Below, one piece after another: positions 1 through 7,294 of a stretch of DNA of 64,000 nucleotides; positions within the stretch are counted from its first letter, which is position 1, and every line of letters begins with the position of its first letter. The notes under the pieces are model-generated. The model was not told where the DNA came from. It did no database searches and saw nothing but the letters and a program-made list of their open reading frames with translations. This DNA is from Patulibacter sp. (GTDB lineage Bacteria > Actinomycetota > Thermoleophilia > Solirubrobacterales > Solirubrobacteraceae), in NCBI RefSeq assembly GCF_030655195.1, contig NZ_JAURWA010000106.1, positions 1 to 64,000 of the forward strand, in the 5' to 3' direction. A program made the translations under genes and the position numbers.

Positions 1-37
1 GCCGGGCCGCAGAGGCCCCCACGGCCGGGCCCGTCCG

Positions 38-367
38 ATGAGCGACACCGGGCCCCGCACCCCGAACGCCGACCGCGCCCGCGAGGAGCAGGCCGCGGCC
101 GACGGCCGGGCGGCCGGCGGCGTGCGTCGCCTGACCGACGCCGACGCCAAGGGCCGCAAGGGCCGGGCGCTGCGGCGGGCCGTCGGCGACGAGAGCGAGC
201 TCCCCGAGAGCCGCCCGTTCGTGCAGAACCTCGGCATCGTCGTCGGCGCGATGGTCGGCGGCACCGTGATCGCCGAGCTCGCCGGCGCCGCCAACCTCGG
301 CACCGCGCTGAGCTTCGGGCAGATCGCCTTCGCGATCGCGCTCGTCTTCGTGCTCGTCAAGCGCTGA
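38..367 (+). CDS. Small two-helix membrane protein, unknown function
   Basis: A 109-residue protein whose first 60 residues are hydrophilic, charged and alanine-rich. The last 45 residues form two hydrophobic stretches (about 66-87 and 92-108) ending in a Lys-Arg pair, so it is probably an inner-membrane protein with a cytoplasmic N-terminal tail. I do not recognise a family. It faces a minus-strand gene that ends 43 bases downstream. The 37 bases before it show neither a clear -10 hexamer nor a Shine-Dalgarno sequence, so promoter and start remain open; the ATG was chosen as the first in frame. Confidence 0.6.
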   Translation: MSDTGPRTPNADRAREEQAAADGRAAGGVRRLTDADAKGRKGRALRRAVGDESELPESRPFVQNLGIVVGAMVGGTVIAELAGAANLGTALSFGQIAFAIALVFVLVKR

Positions 368-409
368 GCTCCCCGGGGCGGCCCGGCGGCCTCCGGGGTT
401 CGTGGTCGC

Positions 410-2473
410 TCAGCCGAGCGGTGCCCCCGGTGGCACGGGTCGCCGCGACTCCAGCACCCACGCCGCACCGAGCAGCACCGCGCCCAGCACGCCGAAGAGG
501 ATCGGCCAGCCGGCCCCGACCTCCCGCGACGCACCCGCCACCGCGCGGACGCCGAGGGCCAGGTCCGCCGCCGAGCCCGGGGCGCGCGGCACGGCGTCCT
601 GTGCCGGGCCCCGCCCGTCCGCGGCGGCCGGGCCCACCGCCACCAGGAGGACCGCGGCCGCCAGCGTCCCGCCGACGGCGGCGACGGCGACGACCACCGA
701 GGGGCGGCGGGCCGTTCCGGCGGCGAGGACCGCCGTCCCGACCGCCAGCAGCAGGAGCAGCAGCACCACGACGACGAGCGGTCCTCCCTCGAGGACCCGT
801 CCCTCGGGGGTGGCCGCCGTGAACTGCCGCAGCAGCTGTGCGGCCCCGACGGCGGCGAGACCGGCGACGTAGGCCGCGCCGGCGCCGGCGGCCTGCGCCC
901 GGCCGACGTGGGCCGCGGGGCCGAGCAGCGCGACGACGGCCGCGGCGAGGAGCAGCAGGACGGGCGTCCCGACCTGGATGGCGAGGACGAGGCTCAGGTC
1001 CCCGTCGTCGAGGCCACCACGGAACGCCAGGAGGAACGCGAACTGGGAGGTGCTCGTCGCGACGACGAGCACGGCGGCACCTAGGACGAGCGGGTCGCGC
1101 CGCCGCTGCAGGACGGCGCCGGTGAGCGCGAGGGCGCCGAGCCAGACGACCAGCGCGACGGGGATCGATCCGCCCCAGCTCTCGGGGCCCGCGCTCTGCA
1201 GGGCGTTCAGCGGGCTGACGGCCACCAGGGCCACGAGGGCGACGACGGCGAACGCCGCCCCGGTGCGGCCGGGCACCCGGCGGGCCGCGGCGACGACCGC
1301 GAGCACCACGAGGAGGCCGAGGACGCCGGCGAGCATCGACACGACCACGACGTCCGAGCCGTCCGTGCGGGTGCCGGCCAGGACGCCACCGGCCTGCGCG
1401 GCGAGGAGCAGCGCGGCCGCGCCGGCGGCCGCCAGGAGCGTGTCCCGGGACCCGAGGTCCGACGGTCGCCGGGCCCCTCCGAGCGCGGCCGCGACGAGGA
1501 CGAGCACGACCACCGGGACGAGCAGCGCGCCGATCTTCTCGCCGGTCCCCTCGACCTGTGCGACGAGCAGCAGGACCCCCAGCGGGAGGACGCCGACGAC
1601 CGCGTCCCGGCGCCGGAGGGCGACGACGAGCAGGACGACGGCGATCGCCGCGGCCACGGCCGTCCGGGCGCCGCGGGCGCCCGAGGACACCAGGGCGCCG
1701 AGGGTCGGATCGGCCAGCGGTCCGACGAGGCTCGCGAGCAGCTGCGTCGCCTCGCCGCCGGTCAGCGCGACGAGCACGCCCGCGGCCACGAGCAGCCCCC
1801 GGCCCGCGTCGTCGTCCCTCCCGGCGACGCGCAGACCACTCGCGGTGGCCGCGGCGGCCAGGAGGAGGACGACCACGACGCGGGGTCCGTCGGCCAGGCC
1901 GACGACGTCGCCGCCGAGCAGGACCGGCACCGCCAGGGCGGCCCCGACGCCGGCGACCAGCGCGCCCAGGGTGCGTCCGCGTCCGGGCCCCGCGTCCTCG
2001 CCCGGATCCCGGAGTCGGGCGAGCCGTCCCCCGGCCCGGTCGGGGCGCACCCCGAGGAGCACCGCCCCGGCCACCAGCACCAGGACGGACGCGAGCGCGG
2101 CGGTGCCTCCCGCGAGCGTGCCGTCGCTCTCGAAGCGGTCGGCCACGGAGGCGTCGGTCAGGACGTCGGACAGCCCGACGGCCACGGCGCCGGCCGTGAG
2201 GACCGCGCCGACGACGATCGCCGCGAGTCCGACGGCCCGCACGACAGCAGGCGTGGCCCGTGCGCCGAGCGCCGTCCCGTCCTGCTGCAGCAGCCGCGCA
2301 CCGAGCACCACCACCGCGACGCCGACGACGATCCGCAGCCCGGCGGGCAGCAGGCCCGCCGCCACGAGGACGGCGATCCCCAGGGGGATCGCCCCCGCAG
2401 CACCGAGCAGCGCTCCGGGACGTGGATCGACGACGCGCTCCTGGGGAGCCGGCTCCTGCCACGCACGGGACAT
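410..2473 (-). CDS. Large polytopic membrane protein, unknown function
   Basis: A 687-residue protein made almost entirely of alternating hydrophobic Val/Ala/Leu-rich segments and short charged loops, giving well over a dozen likely membrane helices. No transporter or enzyme motif stands out. Helices of similar size with Gly/Ala-Arg-Asp loops recur along the chain, which suggests internal duplication. The start is the ATG at 2473, seven bases downstream of a TAGGCT hexamer read on the minus strand; the frame continues open upstream but that extension is arginine-rich and looks spurious. It is divergent from the secreted protein at 2547. The function could be a sensor, scaffold or transporter; I cannot say which. 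Confidence 0.7.
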   Translation of the reverse strand: MSRAWQEPAPQERVVDPRPGALLGAAGAIPLGIAVLVAAGLLPAGLRIVVGVAVVVLGARLLQQDGTALGARATPAVVRAVGLAAIVVGAVLTAGAVAVGLSDVLTDASVADRFESDGTLAGGTAALASVLVLVAGAVLLGVRPDRAGGRLARLRDPGEDAGPGRGRTLGALVAGVGAALAVPVLLGGDVVGLADGPRVVVVLLLAAAATASGLRVAGRDDDAGRGLLVAAGVLVALTGGEATQLLASLVGPLADPTLGALVSSGARGARTAVAAAIAVVLLVVALRRRDAVVGVLPLGVLLLVAQVEGTGEKIGALLVPVVVLVLVAAALGGARRPSDLGSRDTLLAAAGAAALLLAAQAGGVLAGTRTDGSDVVVVSMLAGVLGLLVVLAVVAAARRVPGRTGAAFAVVALVALVAVSPLNALQSAGPESWGGSIPVALVVWLGALALTGAVLQRRRDPLVLGAAVLVVATSTSQFAFLLAFRGGLDDGDLSLVLAIQVGTPVLLLLAAAVVALLGPAAHVGRAQAAGAGAAYVAGLAAVGAAQLLRQFTAATPEGRVLEGGPLVVVVLLLLLLAVGTAVLAAGTARRPSVVVAVAAVGGTLAAAVLLVAVGPAAADGRGPAQDAVPRAPGSAADLALGVRAVAGASREVGAGWPILFGVLGAVLLGAAWVLESRRPVPPGAPLG

Positions 2474-2480
2474 GCGCCGC

Positions 2481-2486
2481 AGCCTA
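2481..2486 (-). promoter_or_regulatory. -10 hexamer TAGGCT, leaderless start of the 687-residue membrane protein
   Basis: Read on the minus strand, TAGGCT is followed by 7 bases and then the ATG at 2473. There is no Shine-Dalgarno sequence between them. Confidence 0.5.
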
Positions 2487-2533
2487 CGGCCGCCGGCGGC
2501 GCCGCCACCGTGGACGCGCAGGCCGACCCCGCG

Positions 2534-2539
2534 TAGGGT
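2534..2539 (+). promoter_or_regulatory. -10 hexamer TAGGGT, leaderless start
   Basis: TAGGGT lies 7 bases before the ATG at 2547. A GTGGAC hexamer sits 18 bases upstream as a possible -35. Confidence 0.5.
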
Positions 2540-2546
2540 GCCGCCC

Positions 2547-2933
2547 ATGCGCCGCACCCCCATGCTCGTGGTCCTCGCCGCCGTCGCAGGGGCCGGCGCG
2601 CTCGCCGGTCCCGCCACCGCCGGGGCGGCCGAGAGCGCCTGCGCGCCGGAGACGGGCGACTGGTGCACCTCCGTCACGAAGCAGCAGGGGCGCCGGTACC
2701 TGCAGCTGAACACGTTCTCGTTCCGCGGCACGGTGCGCATCTGCGTGGCGGGGCCGCGCCGCCGGACGTGCCGCACGGCGACGCTGCGCAGCACGAAGGC
2801 CGGCGTGTACCGCGCCCGCCTGCGGTGGTCCACGTCGTTCCCGGACCAGGGGCGCGGCCGCTACCGCGTGACGTTCGCCCCGTCGGTCACCGGGGACCCG
2901 CTCGGTCCGACGTTGTCGTTCCGGGTCCGCTGA
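2547..2933 (+). CDS. Small secreted protein with four cysteines
   Basis: A 128-residue protein with a Sec-type signal peptide: a basic start, a Val/Leu/Ala-rich core to about residue 20 and an Ala-rich cleavage region near residue 29. The mature part has four cysteines in two spaced groups (ESAC..DWC and RIC..RTC), which could form disulfides outside the cell, and Arg/Tyr-rich beta-like strands. It resembles small exported actinobacterial proteins of unknown role. The start is fixed by a TAGGGT hexamer 7 bases upstream. A DedA gene follows on the same strand after 93 bases with its own promoter. Confidence 0.65.
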   Translation: MRRTPMLVVLAAVAGAGALAGPATAGAAESACAPETGDWCTSVTKQQGRRYLQLNTFSFRGTVRICVAGPRRRTCRTATLRSTKAGVYRARLRWSTSFPDQGRGRYRVTFAPSVTGDPLGPTLSFRVR

Positions 2934-3013
2934 CCGCGGGCGGTCCGGGCCCGGTCGGGCCGCCGTGCGCCTCCGGCGGGCGACCCGCTCAGGTTCCTCC
3001 CGTCGAGCCCTTG

Positions 3014-3019
3014 TACGCT
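3014..3019 (+). promoter_or_regulatory. -10 hexamer TACGCT, leaderless start
   Basis: TACGCT lies 7 bases before the GTG at 3027. This spacing favours the GTG over the ATG that follows it. Confidence 0.5.
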
Positions 3020-3026
3020 CCCCCGC

Positions 3027-3791
3027 GTGATGACCCCGCTCCTGGCCGAGCTCTCGGCCCCGCTCGCGCTGCTCCCCGAATGGCTCAGTCCCGAGCACAT
3101 CTTCATCGAGTACGGCCTGGTCGCGATCCTGATCATCATCTTCGCGGAGACGGGGCTCCTGATCGGCTTCTTCCTCCCCGGGGACACGCTGCTCCTGAGC
3201 GCGGGCATCCTCTCGTACACCCAGCCGGACTCCGATCCGCTCTGGATGTTCCTCGTGTTCGTGCCCGTCGCGGCCGTCCTGGGCAACCTCGTCGGCTACG
3301 AGATCGGGCACCGGGCCGGGCCGGCGGTGTTCACGAAGGAGGACTCGAAGTTCTTCCGCAAGGACCACCTCGAGCGCTCCCGCGTCTTCTTCGAGAAGTA
3401 CGGCACGATCACCGTCTTCCTCGCCCGCTTCGTCCCGGTCGTCCGCACGTTCACCGCCGTGGTCGCAGGCGCCGTGGGCATGGACCGGCGGATCTTCTTC
3501 CTCTGGTCCGTGCTGGGCGCGATCGCCTGGTGCACCGGCCTGATCCTCATCGGCCACCTCGCCGCGTACCTGCTCCCGAAGAGCACCGTCGACTTCATCC
3601 AGGGCCACATCGACCTGCTGATCATCGGCGTGGTCGTCCTGACGATCGTCGGCATCGTCGTCGAGCAGCGCCGCCACAAGCGCCCCGCCGTCCCGGTCGT
3701 CGAGGAGGCGCTCCCGGGCACCTCTCCCGCCCCGGGCGACACGTCGACCGGCAGCGACGCACCGGCCTCCCGCAGCACCGACCGCGACTGA
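3027..3791 (+). CDS. DedA-family (VTT domain) membrane protein
   Basis: A 254-residue protein of the DedA/SNARE-associated family, integral membrane proteins linked to undecaprenyl-phosphate or lipid flipping and membrane homeostasis. The family pattern is visible: a Glu-rich re-entrant segment (FAETGLLIGFFLPGDTLLL, about residues 38-57), a long amphipathic middle, and the conserved FLARFVPVVRTF arginine motif near residue 131 followed by a Gly-rich helix. The C-terminal 50 residues are charged and probably cytoplasmic. The next gene begins 7 bases after the stop, so the two are probably co-transcribed. A second DedA gene lies on the opposite strand at 4546. Substrate cannot be told from sequence. 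Confidence 0.9.
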   Translation: MMTPLLAELSAPLALLPEWLSPEHIFIEYGLVAILIIIFAETGLLIGFFLPGDTLLLSAGILSYTQPDSDPLWMFLVFVPVAAVLGNLVGYEIGHRAGPAVFTKEDSKFFRKDHLERSRVFFEKYGTITVFLARFVPVVRTFTAVVAGAVGMDRRIFFLWSVLGAIAWCTGLILIGHLAAYLLPKSTVDFIQGHIDLLIIGVVVLTIVGIVVEQRRHKRPAVPVVEEALPGTSPAPGDTSTGSDAPASRSTDRD

Positions 3792-3798
3792 CCGGACC

Positions 3799-4518
3799 AT
3801 GACCGCCGACGACGACCCCGTCCGCCTGCGCGTCGTCGTCGCGGCGCCCGCCGACGTCGTCTTCGCGTGGCTGACGGAGCCGCCGCTGATCGGCCGCTGG
3901 TTCGGCTGGGAGCACGACTCGCTCGACGACGAGATCGCGATGATCTTCGTCGACGCCGCGTCGCGGTCGCCCTCCAAGCTGCGCTTCGAGACCAACGGCG
4001 GCGGCCTGTTCCTGCTCGAGGAGACCCCGGCGGGCACCGTCGTCGAGCTGCGCCGGCCCGCGGAGGACGCGGAGACCGGCGCCGCGTTCGACGCCATCGA
4101 CGAGGGCTGGACCACCTTCGTCCAGCAGCTGCGGCTGGGCGTCGAGCGTCATCCGGACGTCGAGCGTCGGGCGATCGAGCTGGGCGGCAAGCTCGCTTCC
4201 GACGACGCGCCGCGCACCTGGGAGGCCCTGGGCCTGGCCGACGCCGCGACGCTCGAGGTCGGGGCGCCCTACGCCGCGACGACCCCGTTCGGCGAGGAGC
4301 TCACGGGCCAGGTGTGGTTCCGCTCCGCCCATCAGCTCGGGCTGACGGTCGACGGCTGGGGCGAGGGTCTGCTCGTCGCCGTGCAGCGGCCGGCGGACGA
4401 CGCCCGCCCCCACGGCGGCGTCCAGCTCGTCCTGACCTCCTACGGCCTGGACGACGACGCGTTCGCGGAGTGGTTCCAGCGCTGGACCCGCTGGACCCGC
4501 GCCACTCTGCTGGACTGA
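3799..4518 (+). CDS. SRPBCC (AHSA1/START-like) domain protein, probably double-lobed
   Basis: A 239-residue soluble protein. The opening VRLRVVVAAPADVVFAWLTE and RWFGWE are typical of SRPBCC (AHSA1-like) ligand-binding folds. A second similar stretch from about residue 140 (TPFGEELTGQVWFRS.., ending EWFQRWTRWTRATL) suggests a tandem arrangement. Members bind hydrophobic ligands or act as co-chaperone-like or toxin-antitoxin-linked proteins; nothing here fixes a ligand. It sits 7 bases behind the DedA gene, probably in the same transcript, and converges on a second DedA gene 27 bases away. Confidence 0.75.
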   Translation: MTADDDPVRLRVVVAAPADVVFAWLTEPPLIGRWFGWEHDSLDDEIAMIFVDAASRSPSKLRFETNGGGLFLLEETPAGTVVELRRPAEDAETGAAFDAIDEGWTTFVQQLRLGVERHPDVERRAIELGGKLASDDAPRTWEALGLADAATLEVGAPYAATTPFGEELTGQVWFRSAHQLGLTVDGWGEGLLVAVQRPADDARPHGGVQLVLTSYGLDDDAFAEWFQRWTRWTRATLLD

Positions 4519-4545
4519 TCGCGGTCGCCCGGCGGCCCCGCGGGC

Positions 4546-5265
4546 TCAGTCCTCGGCGGCCGCGACGGCCCCGGCCCGCTCCTCCGGCGACTGCAGGGTC
4601 TCGGCGCGCCTCCCGCGACGGCGGGCGGCCAGCACCTCGAAGACCATCGGCAGGACGGAGACGAGGACGATCAGCAGCAGGATCGCCTCGATGTTGCGGT
4701 TGATGAAGTCCACGCCGCCCAGCGCGTAGCCCAGGGCCGTCACGCCGGCGCCCCAGACGACGCCGCCCAGCACGTTCCACCGGACGAAGTCCTTGTAGTC
4801 CCAGCCCGACGCCCCGGCGACGAGCGGCGCGGCGGTGCGGACGATCGGGACGAACCGGGCGAGGAAGATCGTGCGGCCGCCGTAGCGCGTGAAGAAGTCC
4901 TCGGCGCGCGAGAGGTACTCCTGCTTGAAGAAGCGCGAGTCGGGTCGCGAGAAGATCGCCGGCCCGGCCTTGCGCCCGATGAGGAAGCCGACCTGGTCGC
5001 CGACCACGGCCGCGATCGAGATCGTCACGCAGAGCAGCCACAGCGGCTGGTCGATCAGGAAGATCGGGCTGTCGGCGTTGGCCATCACGCCGGTGGTGAA
5101 CAGGAGCGAGTCGCCGGGCAGGAAGAACGCGAGCAGCCCGCACTCCGCGAAGACCACGAGGAGGACGGCCACGAAGCCGAACTCCCGGACGATGTGCTCG
5201 GGGTCCAGCCACGAGGGCCCGAGGGCCAACGGGAGGTCCACGGCGGCCAGGAGGGTCGCGATCAC
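4546..5265 (-). CDS. DedA-family (VTT domain) membrane protein
   Basis: A 239-residue DedA-family protein, similar in plan to the one at 3027 but not closely related in sequence. It has VFAECGLLAFFLPGDSLLF near residues 40-58, FLARFVPIVRT near residue 124, and a hydrophobic C-terminal helix before a basic tail (ARRRGRR). The start is a GTG placed 7 bases after a minus-strand TAGGGT hexamer. Such proteins are thought to move lipid carriers across the cytoplasmic membrane; the particular role here is unknown. It converges with the SRPBCC gene. Confidence 0.88.
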   Translation of the reverse strand: MIATLLAAVDLPLALGPSWLDPEHIVREFGFVAVLLVVFAECGLLAFFLPGDSLLFTTGVMANADSPIFLIDQPLWLLCVTISIAAVVGDQVGFLIGRKAGPAIFSRPDSRFFKQEYLSRAEDFFTRYGGRTIFLARFVPIVRTAAPLVAGASGWDYKDFVRWNVLGGVVWGAGVTALGYALGGVDFINRNIEAILLLIVLVSVLPMVFEVLAARRRGRRAETLQSPEERAGAVAAAED

Positions 5266-5272
5266 GGCGGGG

Positions 5273-5278
5273 ACCCTA
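5273..5278 (-). promoter_or_regulatory. -10 hexamer TAGGGT, leaderless start of the second DedA gene
   Basis: Read on the minus strand, TAGGGT lies 7 bases before the GTG at 5265. Confidence 0.45.
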
Positions 5279-5331
5279 GCCCAGACGCGAGCGTTTAGGC
5301 GCCACGAAGGAGGGGCAGAGCGCCCCCTCAG

Positions 5332-5973
5332 CTACTGCCCGCGCTCGCCCTGCACGCGCAGCGCCCGGCGCTGCGCCGCACGGATCCGGGCGTCCCGGCG
5401 CTTCTCCGCAGCGGTCTTCCCGACGCCCTTGCGGTCCTGGATCCGCTCGTCGTCGGGCAGGCCCGTGGTCTTCGGCGTCAGGTCGCCCTGCACCGGCGTC
5501 GGCGCGGTGACGACGGTCTCCGCCGGTGGCGTCGGCGTCGTGGCCGCGCCCGTCGACGCGGTCGACGCGGTCTGGTTCAGCGCCGAGATCCGCCAGTCGC
5601 CGTCCTGCTTCTCGAGCGAGAGCACGTCGGCGGAGGGCCGTTGACCGGCGGCGTCGGTGCGGACGGCCGCCCGGGCCCGGTCGTCGATCACGACGACGTT
5701 CTCGACCGTCAGGCGCGGGTCGCGCACCTCCCCGAAGCCCAGCTGCATCGCGCGCTCGCACGGCAGGTCGACCGACTGCAGCTTGTCCTGGAGGTCCCCG
5801 GCGAGCAGCCCGCCGCAGATCGACCGATAGTCGCGGGTCTCGACCGCGGCGGCGAACCGCTCGACGGCGGCCCGGGCGCGGTCGGTGTCGTCGGTCCTCC
5901 AGGAGTTGATGGCGAGGAGGACGACGACGATCGCGATGACCGCGATGCCGCCCGTCACGAGTCTGCGGCGCAC
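5332..5973 (-). CDS. Membrane-anchored extracytoplasmic protein, unknown function
   Basis: A 213-residue protein with one N-terminal membrane helix (about residues 7-22) and the rest probably outside the membrane. Residues 30-130 have the rhythm of an NTF2-like/Mce-associated fold (ARAAVERFAAAVETRDYRSICGGLLAGDLQDKL, with a two-cysteine pattern), and DGDWRISAL is typical of that fold's last strand. A Thr/Pro/Ala-rich linker and a strongly basic tail (KRRDARIRAAQRRALR) follow. The basic tail is odd and could contact the cell envelope or DNA. The start is a GTG 6 bases after a minus-strand TAGCCT. Confidence 0.65.
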   Translation of the reverse strand: MRRRLVTGGIAVIAIVVVLLAINSWRTDDTDRARAAVERFAAAVETRDYRSICGGLLAGDLQDKLQSVDLPCERAMQLGFGEVRDPRLTVENVVVIDDRARAAVRTDAAGQRPSADVLSLEKQDGDWRISALNQTASTASTGAATTPTPPAETVVTAPTPVQGDLTPKTTGLPDDERIQDRKGVGKTAAEKRRDARIRAAQRRALRVQGERGQ

Positions 5974-6137
5974 GCGGGCAGGCTACCCGGAATCGCTCTC
6001 GCGGGGCACCGGTCGGACCGCCCCGCCGGGACCGGGCGGGACGCCGTCGGGGCGACCTCGGCGGGGTCCGTGGCGCCCCCGCCCGCGTCGCCGTCGCGGG
6101 CGCCGCCGGTCGTCCGTCCGTCGGGCCGCGCGGACAC

Positions 6138-6157
6138 CGGACCGTCGCGACGGTCCG
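6138..6157. promoter_or_regulatory. Perfect 20-bp palindrome upstream of the zinc-ribbon/GNAT operon
   Basis: CGGACCGTCG is followed directly by its exact reverse complement CGACGGTCCG. The palindrome ends 7 bases before the TACGAT -10 hexamer of the gene at 6177, so it covers the -35 region where a dimeric repressor or activator would bind. Confidence 0.45.
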
Positions 6158-6164
6158 CGCGGCG

Positions 6165-6170
6165 TACGAT
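6165..6170 (+). promoter_or_regulatory. -10 hexamer TACGAT, leaderless start
   Basis: TACGAT lies 6 bases before the ATG at 6177, with the 20-bp palindrome at 6138-6157 just upstream. Confidence 0.5.
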
Positions 6171-6176
6171 CACCCC

Positions 6177-6740
6177 ATGACGGAGTCCGGCACGCTGCCC
6201 TGGATGCGGTGCTACCGCTGCTGGTCGACGTCCCTGGAGCTCCACGTCCACTACGACGGGATCCATCGCGTCGACCCGAGCACCGGCACGCCCGTGCACG
6301 CCGTCGAGGAGCAGCAGGAGGCCGTCGTGCAGTGCCTGGACTGCATGCACGACCAGCCGCACCTGATCTTCACCGACGGTCGGCTGCACGCGGACGAGTC
6401 GCGCTGGGAGCGCCTCGTGATGGGCACGCCGTGGGTGGCGTCCTGCACGATCACGGTCCCGGCCGACGACGTCGAGGTCTGCTCGGGCCCCGAGGCCGGC
6501 GAGGCGCTGAGCTACGCCGCCCTGGGCGACGCGGGCACGCAGGAGTTCTTCTCCCACGTCCGCTTCCACACCCACCAGGGGGACGAGATCGTCGCCCACC
6601 TGCTCGTCGAGCTCTACGCGCGCTCGCAGGACGAGGCGGGCACCGTCCTGGACGACGCCGCCCGCGGGCCGCTCGTCATCACCTCGCTGGCCGAGGAGTC
6701 CCGTCCCCCGGCGGTCTCCTCGGGCGGCGGGCACGGATGA
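6177..6740 (+). CDS. Zinc-ribbon-like protein, unknown function
   Basis: A 187-residue soluble protein with two CxxC pairs (C12/C15 and C53/C56) that form a likely zinc ribbon in the first 60 residues, followed by a region rich in His, Asp and Glu with no recognised fold. It might bind nucleic acid or protein, but no family is recognised. Its stop overlaps the start of a GNAT acetyltransferase by four bases (ATGA), so the two are translationally coupled and probably work together. A perfect 20-bp palindrome next to the promoter implies specific regulation. Confidence 0.6.
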   Translation: MTESGTLPWMRCYRCWSTSLELHVHYDGIHRVDPSTGTPVHAVEEQQEAVVQCLDCMHDQPHLIFTDGRLHADESRWERLVMGTPWVASCTITVPADDVEVCSGPEAGEALSYAALGDAGTQEFFSHVRFHTHQGDEIVAHLLVELYARSQDEAGTVLDDAARGPLVITSLAEESRPPAVSSGGGHG

Positions 6741-7291
6741 GCGCGCTGCCGCCCTCGTCCGGCGCACCGCACGCCGGCCCCGCCGGCCCCGGGACGCGGC
6801 TCGTCGAGCTGGAGCCCCGGCACCACGCCGAGGTGCTCGAGCTCAACGCGCGCGACGTGGACAAGCTCGCCCCGATGGACGAGGACCGCCTGCGCTGGAT
6901 CGCCGCCCGGGCGACCGCGCCGCTGGTCGTCGAGGACGACGACGGGGTCCTCGGCTTCTGCCTCGCCGTGCCGCACGGCACCGACTTCGACGGCCGCTAC
7001 TACGCCTGGTTCGGCGAGCGCTACGCGTCGTACCTCTACCTCGACCGGATCGTCGTCGCCGACCGCGCACGCCGGCGCGGCGTCGGCACGATGCTCTACG
7101 CCGCCTGCGAGGACCGCGCCCGCCCGCTCGGTCGCATGCTCTGCGAGGTCAACGTCGTCCCCCTCAACGCCCCGTCGATGGCGTTCCACGGCTCGCGCGG
7201 CTACGCCGAGGTCGGCCGGATCGAGGTCGGCCCGGAGAGCGACCCCGGATCGAAGGTCGTCGCGGCGCTGGCCAAGGAGCTCGGGGGCTGA
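6737..7291 (+). CDS. GNAT-family N-acetyltransferase
   Basis: A 184-residue protein with the GNAT acetyl-CoA site: YLDRIVVADRARRRGVGTMLY (about residues 99-119) carries the conserved Arg/Gly-x-Gly loop, preceded by LGFCLAVPHG and followed by CEVNVVPLNAPSMAFHGSRGYAEVGR, the usual last strands. The acceptor could be an amine on a small molecule or protein; the sequence does not say. It starts inside the stop of the zinc-ribbon gene and ends three bases from the convergent glutamate dehydrogenase gene, leaving no room for a terminator between them. Confidence 0.85.
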   Translation: MSALPPSSGAPHAGPAGPGTRLVELEPRHHAEVLELNARDVDKLAPMDEDRLRWIAARATAPLVVEDDDGVLGFCLAVPHGTDFDGRYYAWFGERYASYLYLDRIVVADRARRRGVGTMLYAACEDRARPLGRMLCEVNVVPLNAPSMAFHGSRGYAEVGRIEVGPESDPGSKVVAALAKELGG

Positions 7292-7294
7292 GCC

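Noticed and set aside
357-2462. Long open frames overlapping the polytopic membrane protein on both strands
   Set aside because: They are rich in Arg, Gly and Pro with no membrane or domain pattern, as expected from shadow frames in very GC-rich DNA. The 410-2473 frame has a sensible start and clear helices.
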